64,000 nt of DNA. Source: an uncultured Christensenella sp. (lineage in GTDB: Bacteria; Bacillota; Clostridia; Christensenellales; UBA3700). The stretch's first letter is position 1. Every line of letters begins with the position of its first letter. Below the pieces are notes generated by a model that saw nothing but the letters and a program-made list of their open reading frames with translations, was not told the origin of the DNA and did not search any database. Made by a program: the position numbers and the translations under genes. Location of the stretch: assembly GCA_910577845.1 (NCBI GenBank), contig CAJTNA010000001.1:62001-126000 (forward strand), in the 5' to 3' direction. Positions 35,566-44,950 of this stretch are shown piece by piece.

Positions 35566-35577
35566 TAAATACTCCTT

Positions 35578-36675
35578 TTATTTTGGTTGTAATTCGTAAA
35601 AATTACCTGGTATTTGCCTAATAAGTTTTGCACTCTTTAAGCCAGTAAGTAAATTAATCGTTTCAGTCAGATTAATATTTGCTTTATTCATAATTTCGTG
35701 CAAATGCTTTTTGCCATCTGCTAGATAATCAATGATACATTGCTGTATAAAATCTAACTGAATTGCATCGACCACAATAGTTCTTGGTTTCATATCATAT
35801 CGAGTTAATATGTCATTAATATTAGTGGTAATAATTACATTATCTCTATTTTTAATAAGATTGTTTGTGCCTATACTCATTTCAGATGTGATATTGCCAG
35901 GTACAACAAACAAATCTTTACTAAAATCAATCGCATAATTTACAGTTATCATAGTACCAGACTTTTCGCCAGCCTCAGTAACTAAAACACTATCACTGAT
36001 AGCACTTATAATTCTATTACGTTGTGGAAAATTGTAAGATAACGGACTTGTTCCAAGCGGGAATTCTGTTATCAACAAACCTTTTTCCGCAATCTCATCA
36101 TATAATTCTCTATTTTCACTTGGATAAACAACATCAATACCACAGCCTAATACTGCAATAGTTCTGCCATCGTTATCCAAACACTCTTTGTGTGCGATAG
36201 TATCTACGCCACGTGCAAGTCCGCTTACAATGCAAAAATTATAAAACGAAAGTTCTTTTGCAAATTTTTTAGTAACATCTTGACCATATCTTGTTGTTTT
36301 TCTTGAACCAACAATTGCAATGCATTGGTTTTCATTTATTAACGAAAAATCACCTTTATAGTATATTACAAGTGGTGGGTCATACAAATAATCTTTTAAT
36401 TTTTTAGGATATTCGTCACTGGCAAATGTAACTGCTTTAACATTTTTAACACTTAAATCGTTAATAATCTTATCAACATAGCTTTTTTCACGTAACATAT
36501 TAATTTGGTTGTAAGTATTAACGTCAATAATTTGTAGAATATCCTCTTTCAAATCTCTAAAATTAGTAAACATTTCACTAGGTGATGAAAATAAATCTAC
36601 AATTATATTTTTCTTTTTACTGGTTATATTAAATGTATTAAACCAAAGTAAAGCCCTTTCATCTGTATTATACAT
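35578..36675 (-). CDS. dprA: DprA, DNA-processing protein
   Basis: Loads RecA on single-stranded DNA during natural transformation. 365 aa: N-terminal SAM-like region, then the Rossmann-like domain with VGSRKTTRYG, SGLARGVDTIAH and LGCGIDVVYP, and a C-terminal winged helix (residues about 300-365, ITEFP..., DYLADGKKHLHEI). Follows comM and precedes topA. Presence of comM and dprA together hints at transformation potential, but other competence genes are not in view. Confidence 0.96.
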   Translation of the reverse strand: MYNTDERALLWFNTFNITSKKKNIIVDLFSSPSEMFTNFRDLKEDILQIIDVNTYNQINMLREKSYVDKIINDLSVKNVKAVTFASDEYPKKLKDYLYDPPLVIYYKGDFSLINENQCIAIVGSRKTTRYGQDVTKKFAKELSFYNFCIVSGLARGVDTIAHKECLDNDGRTIAVLGCGIDVVYPSENRELYDEIAEKGLLITEFPLGTSPLSYNFPQRNRIISAISDSVLVTEAGEKSGTMITVNYAIDFSKDLFVVPGNITSEMSIGTNNLIKNRDNVIITTNINDILTRYDMKPRTIVVDAIQLDFIQQCIIDYLADGKKHLHEIMNKANINLTETINLLTGLKSAKLIRQIPGNFYELQPK

Positions 36676-36683
36676 AATTTATT

Positions 36684-38213
36684 TTACTCCCAATATTTTC
36701 TATCAATAGACCTATATTGTACAGCTTCCACAAGATATTCCGTTTTTATATCTTTAGATTCATACAAATCAGCAATAGTTCTTGCTACTTTCAATATTCT
36801 GTTATTTGCACGTGCTGAAAGATGTAATTGGTCAAAAGCTATACCTAATATTTCCTCATCAGATTTTGATATTGCACAATACTCTTCAATCATTGCATTT
36901 GTCATTTCGGAATTTGTATGTACACCAGTTCCCTTAAATCTTTCTCGTTGAATCTCTCTTGCTACTTCAACACGCTTTTTTATTACACTGCTTGGCTCTG
37001 CCTTTTCCTTAACACATAAATCGTCATAACTTACGCTATCAAGCTCAACTTGTAAATCAATTCTATCCAATAGTGGTCCAGATAACTTGTTTACATATCT
37101 GTGTATTTCATTTGGAGTACATTTACAAGGATTTGACGAACCAAAATTTCCACAAGGACAAGGGTTCATACTTGCAATCAACATAAATTGACAAGGATAT
37201 TCCAAACTTATTTTTGACCTTGATATTATTACTGAACCATCTTCAAGCGGTTGTCTTAAAGTTTCCAAAGTTTTTCTTGAATACTCTGGCATTTCATCCA
37301 AAAATAATACACCATTATGTGCAAGACTGATTTCGCCTGGCTTTGCATTTGAACCACCGCCAGTAAGTGATGGTACTGTTGCCGTGTGATGTGGTGAACG
37401 GAATGGTCTTGTTTTAACAATACCTTGCATTGGGTCAAGTATGCCTGCAATGCTGTGTATTTTTGTTACCTCAATTGCCTCGTCAAAAGTCATATTAGGC
37501 ATTATGGTAGGTACACATTTTGCAAGCATTGTTTTACCGGCACCTGGAGGTCCTATCATAAGAATGTTATGTCCGCCAGATACAGCAATTTCCAAAGCAC
37601 GTTTTGCAAGCACTTGTCCTTTTACCTCTGAAAAGTCAAGTTGATACTTGTTTATTGTGTTGTCAATTCTGTACTCATTTCTCAATGTAGGTTGTAAATT
37701 TAATTTACCAGATAAAAACTCTACAACCTCTCTTAAATTTGATACAGCATAACATTCCGCCTTTTCAAGATAACTTGCTTCATTTTCATTTGATTTTGGA
37801 ATGATATATTTTGTATATCCATTTTCTAAACCAGCAATCATAGTAGGCAAAATACCATTTATATGTCTAACACTGCCGTCAAGAGATAACTCACCAAGTA
37901 TAATATAATCTTTGTATGAGTACACTGGAACTTGCTCAGATGCTGCAAGTATACCTACAGCAATTGCAAGGTCAAATACTGGTCCTTCTTTTTTTAAATC
38001 GGCTGGGGCTAGATTGATTGTAATCTTTTTTACTGGATATAAAAACCCACTATTTTTGATTGCGGAACGTATTCGTTCTCTACTTTCTTTAATTGCGGTA
38101 TCTGGTAGTCCTACCATATCATAAGACGGCAACCCCGCATTTATATCAATTTCGATATCAATTTTAAAACCTTTTACACCATTTAAGGCAAAGCTATTAG
38201 TTTTTGCTAACAT
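36684..38213 (-). CDS. comM: ComM/YifB-family Mg-chelatase-like ATPase
   Basis: AAA+ protein; ComM of Gram-negatives is a branch-migration helicase in transformation, and the Firmicute YifB form is assumed similar. 509 aa: N-terminal ChlI domain (1-170), Walker A GPPGAGKTMLA near 215, Walker B GVLFLDEMPEY, zinc-like Cys cluster NPCPCGNFGSSNPCKC near 350, and a C-terminal Mg-chelatase domain. AAGGA lies upstream of the ATG, four bases past the end of the preceding gene. Confidence 0.94.
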   Translation of the reverse strand: MLAKTNSFALNGVKGFKIDIEIDINAGLPSYDMVGLPDTAIKESRERIRSAIKNSGFLYPVKKITINLAPADLKKEGPVFDLAIAVGILAASEQVPVYSYKDYIILGELSLDGSVRHINGILPTMIAGLENGYTKYIIPKSNENEASYLEKAECYAVSNLREVVEFLSGKLNLQPTLRNEYRIDNTINKYQLDFSEVKGQVLAKRALEIAVSGGHNILMIGPPGAGKTMLAKCVPTIMPNMTFDEAIEVTKIHSIAGILDPMQGIVKTRPFRSPHHTATVPSLTGGGSNAKPGEISLAHNGVLFLDEMPEYSRKTLETLRQPLEDGSVIISRSKISLEYPCQFMLIASMNPCPCGNFGSSNPCKCTPNEIHRYVNKLSGPLLDRIDLQVELDSVSYDDLCVKEKAEPSSVIKKRVEVAREIQRERFKGTGVHTNSEMTNAMIEEYCAISKSDEEILGIAFDQLHLSARANNRILKVARTIADLYESKDIKTEYLVEAVQYRSIDRKYWE

Positions 38214-38216
38214 TAA

Positions 38217-40463
38217 TTATTTCCTTTTAAAAAATCTTATCATTTTGTTTGTCTTACTTGTAATTGAATCTTGCCACTCAACAATTAAATTATTAGGTAA
38301 AGCTGTAATCTCTCGTTCTACACCATTTGCCATAATATCGTACATTACCCAAATCATATATCCTACTGTAAATACTGTAATCAATGAGCCGATAATATAG
38401 AAAGGGTCAAGTTTGTATAAGAAAGAAAGTCCTGTTCCATCAAGTATTGCGTAGTTAATAGCACCACTCTTAGTCAATATTACTGATGTATTAACAAAGT
38501 TTGTAACGGATAAGATACCAAATACCCTAAATACTCGCTTTTCCATTTTCAAACCAGCATATAGCAACAATAATACAACACCAATTAATGTAAATTCTAT
38601 CCTTGAGCCAACACCAAATACTGACCAAATAATAAATGACATAGAAAGCAATAAAACATAGTCTAGCCTATTTCTTGTTTTTGTATACAAGTATACACCA
38701 AAGATTACAAACAAAATCATTATTAATGCTACAATAATATTCATTGCTACATTTTGACTATTAGTTCCTAAACCAAATATTGCATAGAAATTGAATGAGC
38801 TATTTGAAATTAAGCTGTTTGCTTTAATGTTTTCAAGCATTTTTGTAAATACTAATGCTCCACCTTTTATTTCGCTTTCTGCTACAAAGTAGTTTGTTGC
38901 AAATGGAATAGCCAAACAATAAAATACTACAAAGCTTGCAATAGATGCTATAACAATAGGCAAAATAGCTTTTTTATCTTTAATGCAATAGAATATTTCA
39001 TATCCAATAACAACTGGTAATGCAATCAACATAAAGTTGCTAAAGAATAAACCTAAAGTATACATAATAGGCACATAAACATATTTCTTTTCTAGCATAA
39101 AGTTAATCATAGCAACAATAAATGCAAGTGCAATACTCATATTCATACCCCAAGTTACAGAGGCAGTGAACATTGCTGGTAAAACTGCATAAGTTCCAGC
39201 GATAACAGCACTATATTTATGATTATAGTTACTAGCAATAATTTTATAGATTGTATAACAAACCGCCAAATCTGCAATTATATTAGGTATTCTTATCAGC
39301 ATTGACATACCTATAGATTTTTCAGTAAAGTCAAGTGCCTTTCCTATTACTCCAAAGAATGATAGAAGATATAACCAACCCGTTTCCAAATTAGTATTAG
39401 GCAAACTTGAATATAGTTTTGCTGGTCCATCGTGTGCGATTGTCAAAGCAATATTGCCATATTCAACAATCGTATCACCTAAACCAAACACTGTCAATAC
39501 TAAAATAAACCTAATAAAGAATGTCGCAAGCAAAGTATAAACAAAGATTGCTATTGGAGAGGTAAATGTTTTCTTTAAATTTGTAGGCTCAAAGAATTGC
39601 TTAAAAGTCATTTTCGCTTTTACGGCTTGTCCCTTAGCCACTTGTGACTCTTCGCTTTCAAATAGAGGTGTATTATTTGCGTATCTATAACGTCTTTGTA
39701 AAAATCTAATCAAGTAGTAACTACCAGCAACTAAAGCAACTGCAAATAAGCAAAGTATAACAGTGTAAACAACACCTCCAACCTCATTGTCGGTAACGGC
39801 ACTACCTGGAGTTAGTTTTGCCTCCTCACCTGAACCTGCTGGAATGCTCTTAATTGCTTTTACAGAAACATTATCAAATTCAATAGTACCACGAGAACCG
39901 CCTAAGTCCTCACGTCCAATACCTACAACCAAAGTATACTTTGCAGTTGATGTAGGTCTAAAATAAATATTGTGAGCAACTCTATTTATCCAACTTGTTG
40001 ATGAAAATACATTAAACTCTTTAAAGTTTTTATCCTCCAAAAAGCCCACATATCCACCAATTGCATTATTATTACCATCAGCTGAAGAAATGCTACCACT
40101 AACATTGTAATCAAATGATAAACAATATAATTGACCAGCATATAATTTGACAGTTGTTTTCATATATGCAGTGTCATAGTCTGAAGTAGTTATAGAAATA
40201 TATCTGTCACCAAACTTTTTTGCTTGGTCACTAGTAGCATTATTACGTATTGTTTCGTAATTTTTATCTTTATCTACTTCACCATCTTTTTTAACATAAA
40301 CAAACTCCCAACCCTCAAGACGATTGGTTGAGCTGTTTATCTTTTCAAAGTTGCCATTAACAAGCAATTCCTTACCTACGCTATGACTACAACCAGTCAG
40401 TGCTACAGCAAGTATAGCTATAACAGCTAAGCAAATCAAAAGTGTTTTGCTAAACCTCTTCAT
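38217..40463 (-). CDS. Lipoprotein-CBM-glycosyltransferase (GT-C) fusion
   Basis: 748 aa. Residues 1-25 are a lipoprotein signal (ALTGC, C25). Residues about 30-215 form a CBM4/9-like jelly roll: ELLVNGNFEKI opens it, GWEFVY and LSFDYNV are core strands, and GTIEFDNVSVKAI closes it. A membrane helix at about 225-250, then a basic loop, and about ten hydrophobic helices from 300 to 735 follow, in the manner of GT-C lipid-linked sugar transferases (PMT/ArnT type); the Asp/Glu-rich first loop contains GLGDTIVEYGNIAL. It probably glycosylates a surface molecule. A carbohydrate-binding domain on the outer side of such an enzyme is uncommon. First gene of the comM-dprA array. Confidence 0.78.
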   Translation of the reverse strand: MKRFSKTLLICLAVIAILAVALTGCSHSVGKELLVNGNFEKINSSTNRLEGWEFVYVKKDGEVDKDKNYETIRNNATSDQAKKFGDRYISITTSDYDTAYMKTTVKLYAGQLYCLSFDYNVSGSISSADGNNNAIGGYVGFLEDKNFKEFNVFSSTSWINRVAHNIYFRPTSTAKYTLVVGIGREDLGGSRGTIEFDNVSVKAIKSIPAGSGEEAKLTPGSAVTDNEVGGVVYTVILCLFAVALVAGSYYLIRFLQRRYRYANNTPLFESEESQVAKGQAVKAKMTFKQFFEPTNLKKTFTSPIAIFVYTLLATFFIRFILVLTVFGLGDTIVEYGNIALTIAHDGPAKLYSSLPNTNLETGWLYLLSFFGVIGKALDFTEKSIGMSMLIRIPNIIADLAVCYTIYKIIASNYNHKYSAVIAGTYAVLPAMFTASVTWGMNMSIALAFIVAMINFMLEKKYVYVPIMYTLGLFFSNFMLIALPVVIGYEIFYCIKDKKAILPIVIASIASFVVFYCLAIPFATNYFVAESEIKGGALVFTKMLENIKANSLISNSSFNFYAIFGLGTNSQNVAMNIIVALIMILFVIFGVYLYTKTRNRLDYVLLLSMSFIIWSVFGVGSRIEFTLIGVVLLLLYAGLKMEKRVFRVFGILSVTNFVNTSVILTKSGAINYAILDGTGLSFLYKLDPFYIIGSLITVFTVGYMIWVMYDIMANGVEREITALPNNLIVEWQDSITSKTNKMIRFFKRK

Positions 40464-40793
40464 TTTGCACCTCTTATTTTTATAATAATATTATAATAAA
40501 ACATTTTAATCTAAATAGCAACCTTTTTTATTTATTTTTACAAATTTAACCAAATTAAATTGTAAATTTTAAATAATTTACATATATTTATCAACATTTT
40601 ACCTAAAAAATAAAATTGATAGCCAAAAGTTGGCTATCAATAATCTTAAAATTTAAATTTTATATCTATAACTAAAGTTTTTTTTGTTTCAAATTTAATA
40701 TTTATTTCAAAGTATTCTTACTATTGTATAGCAAACTATAATTCATTTGGTAATAATTAATACATTCTATACTAAATATTTAATAATTTAAAA
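40464..40793. other. AT-rich intergenic region with the degV terminator
   Basis: No gene seen. It holds one strong minus-strand terminator (40604-40641), and TATAAT-like sequences just before the glycosyltransferase gene without a good -35. Confidence 0.5.
40604..40641 (-). terminator. degV terminator
   Basis: ATTGATAGCCAA / TTGGCTATCAAT, 12 bp around a three-base loop, followed on the minus strand by TTTATTTTTTA. Confidence 0.9.
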
Positions 40794-41699
40794 TTAATTA
40801 TTTGCGTTAAAAGGTAAAATCATACTTTGATTACCTTGTCTTTCGTGACCTTTAAAGAATACTGCAACAGTATTTGGACCAACGTGAGCACCAATAAGGC
40901 AAGTTAAATCACAATATTTTATTTCAAGACCAGTTCTCTCTTTTAAAACATTACCAATTTCCATAGCATCTTGTAAGCAATCGCTGTGGGCCATAATTAT
41001 AAAGTCATTATTAGGAATAATAATGTTTTTCATAACCATATCAATCATAGCTTTAAATGCTTTTTTAGAGCCTCTTACTTTATTTACTACATTGATTTTT
41101 CCGTAGTAATCTAATGACAACACTGGCTTAATACCCAAAATTGTACCAATTGTAGCCTCAATAGCATTAATTCTACCGCCTTTTTTAAGATGAACTAAAT
41201 CTTGTACTACATAATAATGAGAATAGCAAAGCTTATTACTTTCGCAATATTCAGCAATTTCGTCAATAGTTTTGCCCTGATTTTGCATTTTAATACAATC
41301 ATAAAGCATAATACCCAATGCACCACTACCACATAAAGTATCAATAACATAAATTTTGTTATCTGGATATTTCTTTTTAAGTTCATTAACTGTAGCAGTG
41401 AAGTTTTCAAAAGTTGAGCTAACACCAGATGAAAAACATAAATGTAAAATGTCTTTTCCCTCGCTTAAAATTCTGTCAAATTTTGTAATAGCATCAAATT
41501 GATTAACTTGAGAGGTTTTACAAATTGAGCCTTGACGCATTTTATCATATAGTTCTTTAGGAGTAATTCTACTATTTTCCAAATCATATTCAACGCCGTC
41601 AATACTTACTGGCATTACTACTCTAACTATATTATTATCCTCAATAAATTGATTATCAATATCGCACGTATAATCTGTTGTAATTACAAAGTTGTTCAT
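40794..41699 (-). CDS. DegV family fatty-acid-binding protein
   Basis: 301 aa. Two-domain DegV fold; the family binds a fatty acid and many members act as FakB subunits that present it to the kinase FakA. Signature CFSSGVSSTFEN (about 93) holds the carboxylate-binding Ser, and HLKKGGRINAIEATIG the downstream fatty-acid site. Monocistronic with its own promoter and terminator. No fakA is in the window. Confidence 0.93.
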   Translation of the reverse strand: MNNFVITTDYTCDIDNQFIEDNNIVRVVMPVSIDGVEYDLENSRITPKELYDKMRQGSICKTSQVNQFDAITKFDRILSEGKDILHLCFSSGVSSTFENFTATVNELKKKYPDNKIYVIDTLCGSGALGIMLYDCIKMQNQGKTIDEIAEYCESNKLCYSHYYVVQDLVHLKKGGRINAIEATIGTILGIKPVLSLDYYGKINVVNKVRGSKKAFKAMIDMVMKNIIIPNNDFIIMAHSDCLQDAMEIGNVLKERTGLEIKYCDLTCLIGAHVGPNTVAVFFKGHERQGNQSMILPFNANN

Positions 41700-41731
41700 A
41701 TTCTCTCCTTAGATATTTATATATCAAAATA

Positions 41732-41760
41732 ATATTAACACAAATTTATCAATTAGTCAA
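41732..41760 (-). promoter_or_regulatory. SigA promoter of degV
   Basis: TTGACT (41760-41755), 17-bp spacer, TAATAT (41737-41732). Confidence 0.78.
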
Positions 41761-42028
41761 TGTAAAATACAAATAAATTATATTTTACATCAATTTAATT
41801 TAAATTTTAATTTAGTTAAAATATTTGCAAAATTTTTATAAATAAGAAATACAAAATTTACATAAGTAGCTTAAATCAACAAATTATTTACAAATATTTT
41901 TCAATTTGAAAAAATATGAAAATTTTTGGTAAATTTCTGTAATAATAAGTTAAAGTTATTAAGGTAAAAAACAAAATAACCTTTGATAAAAAGGTTATTT
42001 TTGCTTAATTTCAAAAAATTATATTTAA
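41761..42028. other. AT-rich intergenic region before degV
   Basis: The space between degV and the phosphofructokinase genes is 329 bases in all (41700-42028), including the degV promoter and a terminator at 41973-42002. Nothing else recognised. Confidence 0.5.
41973..42002 (-). terminator. Terminator of the phosphofructokinase operon
   Basis: AAAATAACCTTT / AAAGGTTATTTT with a five-base loop and T/A runs on both sides, 27 bases past the stop. Confidence 0.9.
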
Positions 42029-43279
42029 TTATTTTTTAGTGACAAAAACTTTCTTAAGTTTTGCAAATCTTGGCAAGCCATCTTCAAGTGGAGCTTTGCA
42101 ATCACCTTGAATTAGAGGTAAAGCATATTTAACAAATTCGTCAGAAACGTTTGTTCCGTTATCAATAATCCATTCAGCTGGAACTGTTTTTTCTGTATTT
42201 GCAGCTAGCTCTAGTGGCATAGCCTTGTAATTGCAAACGTAGTTACCATTCTTATCATAGCTACGCTCAAAAATAACCATTTTGTCAGTTTGACCACTTA
42301 CAGCAACTTTTACAGATTCACGACCAGCATTGAAAGCTTCCTCAACGTCAACTTTACTTGCAAGGTGTGCACCACATCTTTGCATTAAGCTAAACTCAAT
42401 AGCTCTTGTCTTGCAACCAAACTTTTCTTTGCAGATATTTGCCAAAGCACTACCTACACCACCAAGTTGTGCGTGACCAAATGAGTCTTTTGCCAAGTTT
42501 TCAGCAAACATTTCAGCAACTAATACGCCGTCCTTAGTTTTGATACCTTCGCTTACACAAACTAAGCATTTGTTTGCATTGTTTTTCATAACTTTATCAA
42601 CATCACTTACAAATTTATCAATGTCAAAAGCTACCTCTGGCAAGTAAATTAGGTCTGGACCTAAACCTTTAAAGCTTGCTAGCTTTGAAGCTGCAGTCAA
42701 CCAACCTGCATTTCTACCCATAACCTCAATAACAGTAATCATTGGAGTGTCATATACACTTGCATCAAGTTTAACTTCCATTGTTGTTGTTGCAACATAT
42801 TTTGCAGCAGATGCATAACCTGGGCAGTGGTCTGTACCAAACAAATCGTTATCAATAGTCTTTGGTACACCAATTACTCTACATTCCCAACCGCTGTTTG
42901 CCATAAATTTAGAGATTTTGTTACAAGTATCCATACTATCATTACCACCATTGTAGAAGAAGTATCTTACATTGTATTTCTTGAATACCTCAAGCAATCT
43001 CTTGTAATCTGTATCGTCAACAGATGCGTCTTTTAACTTATATCTTACAGAACCCATTGCAGAACTTGGTGTATTCTTTAAAAGCAACAGCTCCTCTTTT
43101 GACTCTTTTGAAATATCATAGAATTCCTCATTTAGAATACCTCTGATACCGTGAGCAGCACCATAAACCTCTGTAATGCAATCTTGCTCTAAAGCCTCGA
43201 TAAACACGCCAGCAGCACTGCTGTTGATTACTGATGATGGACCACCTGATTGTCCAAACATACAAGCACCTTTTAACAT
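42029..43279 (-). CDS. pfp: Diphosphate-dependent phosphofructokinase
   Basis: 416 aa, reversible transfer between fructose 6-phosphate and fructose 1,6-bisphosphate using pyrophosphate. The phosphoryl-donor site reads GGNDS and PKTIDND: the Asp after GGN and the Lys after P are the two residues that mark the PPi-dependent type. Substrate motifs MGRNAGWL and MQRCGAHLAS are present, and it is longer than ATP-type enzymes. GGAGG precedes the ATG. It follows the ATP-type pfkA by 25 bases in the same operon. Confidence 0.9.
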   Translation of the reverse strand: MLKGACMFGQSGGPSSVINSSAAGVFIEALEQDCITEVYGAAHGIRGILNEEFYDISKESKEELLLLKNTPSSAMGSVRYKLKDASVDDTDYKRLLEVFKKYNVRYFFYNGGNDSMDTCNKISKFMANSGWECRVIGVPKTIDNDLFGTDHCPGYASAAKYVATTTMEVKLDASVYDTPMITVIEVMGRNAGWLTAASKLASFKGLGPDLIYLPEVAFDIDKFVSDVDKVMKNNANKCLVCVSEGIKTKDGVLVAEMFAENLAKDSFGHAQLGGVGSALANICKEKFGCKTRAIEFSLMQRCGAHLASKVDVEEAFNAGRESVKVAVSGQTDKMVIFERSYDKNGNYVCNYKAMPLELAANTEKTVPAEWIIDNGTNVSDEFVKYALPLIQGDCKAPLEDGLPRFAKLKKVFVTKK

Positions 43280-43304
43280 AAATTTTTACCTCCGTATTTT
43301 GTAA

Positions 43305-44270
43305 TTATAAACTTAATATATTAATTTGCTCATATAAAGCATTATTAAATTTTCTCTTCATATTTACTGCTTCTACTATATCGTAGTCAATAATTTCATT
43401 ATTTTTAATACCAACAGCTCTTTGAGATTTACCCTCAATCAACAAATCAACTGCACGTATAGCAAATTTTGCAGCAAGTTGTCTATCCATCATTGTTGGT
43501 GAACCACCTCGTTGAATATGCCCCAATGTCGTACATCTTATAGAAAGCTTAGGATTAATACCTTTTAGCATAATTTTAAGTTCCTCAGCGTGACATACGC
43601 CCTCAGCTAAAATAATAATGTCAGAATTTTTGCCTTTTGCAGCATTTTCAGTTAACTTTTTAGATATTTCAAGGATATTTAACTCAACTTCTGGTACAAT
43701 AACATTTTCAGCACCGCCACATAGTGCAGTATACAATGCAATGTCACCACATTTTCTACCCATAACCTCAACAATACTAATTCTATCGTGAGATGTCATT
43801 GTGTCACGCAAGTTATTAATTGCACTTAAACAAGTATTAACAGCAGTATCAAAACCTAATGTGTAATCGGTATATTGCAAATCATTATCAATAGTTCCGG
43901 GGATACCAACAGTATTAATGCCAAAATTTGTTGTTAAATCTTTAGCCCCCATCAAGCTACCATTACCACCAATTACTACTAAAGCATCAATTCCATATTT
44001 TTTTAGAGTAGCAACTGCCTTTTCTTGTCCTTCAATCTTTTCAAACTCAGGGCATCTTGCAGTCCTTAAAATAGTACCACCTCTTTGAATGATATCTGAT
44101 ACAGACCTTGAAGTCATTTCCTTAACTTCGTCATCAATCAAACCGCTGTAACCTCTTTCAACACCATATACTTTAAGACCTTTTGCTAAAGCATATCTTG
44201 TAGTAGCTCTAATACAAGCATTCATACCCGGTGCATCGCCACCACTTGTTAATATAGCAATTTTTTTCAT
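43305..44270 (-). CDS. pfkA: ATP-dependent 6-phosphofructokinase
   Basis: 321 aa, the committed step of glycolysis. SGGDAPGMNACIR at the N-terminus, GGNGSLMGA and PGTIDND (Gly where the PPi type has Lys) mark it as ATP-type, in contrast to its neighbour. An Asn stands at the usual GGDGS Asp. MGRKCGDIAL and HIQRGGSPT are the sugar-phosphate motifs. Middle gene between mtrB and pfp. Confidence 0.94.
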   Translation of the reverse strand: MKKIAILTSGGDAPGMNACIRATTRYALAKGLKVYGVERGYSGLIDDEVKEMTSRSVSDIIQRGGTILRTARCPEFEKIEGQEKAVATLKKYGIDALVVIGGNGSLMGAKDLTTNFGINTVGIPGTIDNDLQYTDYTLGFDTAVNTCLSAINNLRDTMTSHDRISIVEVMGRKCGDIALYTALCGGAENVIVPEVELNILEISKKLTENAAKGKNSDIIILAEGVCHAEELKIMLKGINPKLSIRCTTLGHIQRGGSPTMMDRQLAAKFAIRAVDLLIEGKSQRAVGIKNNEIIDYDIVEAVNMKRKFNNALYEQINILSL

Positions 44271-44321
44271 ATATACCTCATAAATAAATGTAAAATCAAA
44301 AATATAAAACGATTAAAACTA

Positions 44322-44570
44322 TTAAATTTCTTTAACTTTTTTTTCGCTTTCAATAACACCAAACTTAGTATAAACTTTTGCGTTACCTTTAATTTTTATC
44401 AAAGATGTTTTGTCTGTAAATTGCATAATCAAAACTTCACCACTATCAAGCGACTCAGTGTGGTGTGGACGTGTATCCGAACCTCTAGTCATACCAATAA
44501 CTTGCACTCCACTAGCCTCTGCTTTTACAGCTATATATTCATTTTGATTACTATCGTTAGTTATTTCCAT
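44322..44570 (-). CDS. mtrB: Tryptophan RNA-binding attenuation protein (TRAP)
   Basis: 82 aa, about half identical over 67 residues to Bacillus TRAP, which forms an 11-subunit ring, binds tryptophan and wraps RNA with (G/U)AG repeats. Residues T28-R29-G30-S31-D32-T33 and H36-H37 of the tryptophan-binding loop are kept. Of the three basic RNA-contact residues, K59 and K61 (Bacillus K56, R58) are retained, but the position of Bacillus K37 is S40. AGAGG lies before the ATG. It heads a pfkA-pfp operon rather than a folate/trp locus; TRAP targets are not evident in this window. Confidence 0.92.
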   Translation of the reverse strand: MEITNDSNQNEYIAVKAEASGVQVIGMTRGSDTRPHHTESLDSGEVLIMQFTDKTSLIKIKGNAKVYTKFGVIESEKKVKEI

Positions 44571-44950
44571 AATTACCTCTCTACAATTTACACATAAATA
44601 CTAATATATTTTTTAATTTTTGTCAAGATAATTTTAATTTTTTATATTTATTTGTTAAAATATCTTTGATTAACTCCATTAATTTTAATGTTTACACAAC
44701 ATTTTAATCAAATGCTATCGTGATAATAATAAAGTATTAGTTGTTTTGTTAAGCTATAAAAATTAAGTTTTTAAACATTTATAGTATATTTTTTTATTTC
44801 AAATATCAGTTGCTAATGTATAATATCAAAACCTGAATAATTGAAAATATTTCAAAACTGCTATTTAATATTTAAAAAATTAAGCAAAACTTAAATTAAT
44901 TAAGTTAAAATTCATTTTGTAATTGTATAATTATAAATTTTGTTTTTTTG
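44571..44950. other. AT-rich intergenic region between mtrB and dnaE
   Basis: Apart from the mtrB promoter nothing is recognised; no ORF, and no GAG/UAG repeat series that TRAP could bind. Confidence 0.5.
44598..44626 (-). promoter_or_regulatory. SigA promoter of mtrB-pfkA-pfp
   Basis: TTGACA (44626-44621), 17-bp spacer, TAGTAT (44603-44598). Confidence 0.85.

Noticed and set aside
44571..44950. TRAP binding site near mtrB
   Set aside because: No series of GAG/UAG triplets at 4-6-base spacing on either strand.
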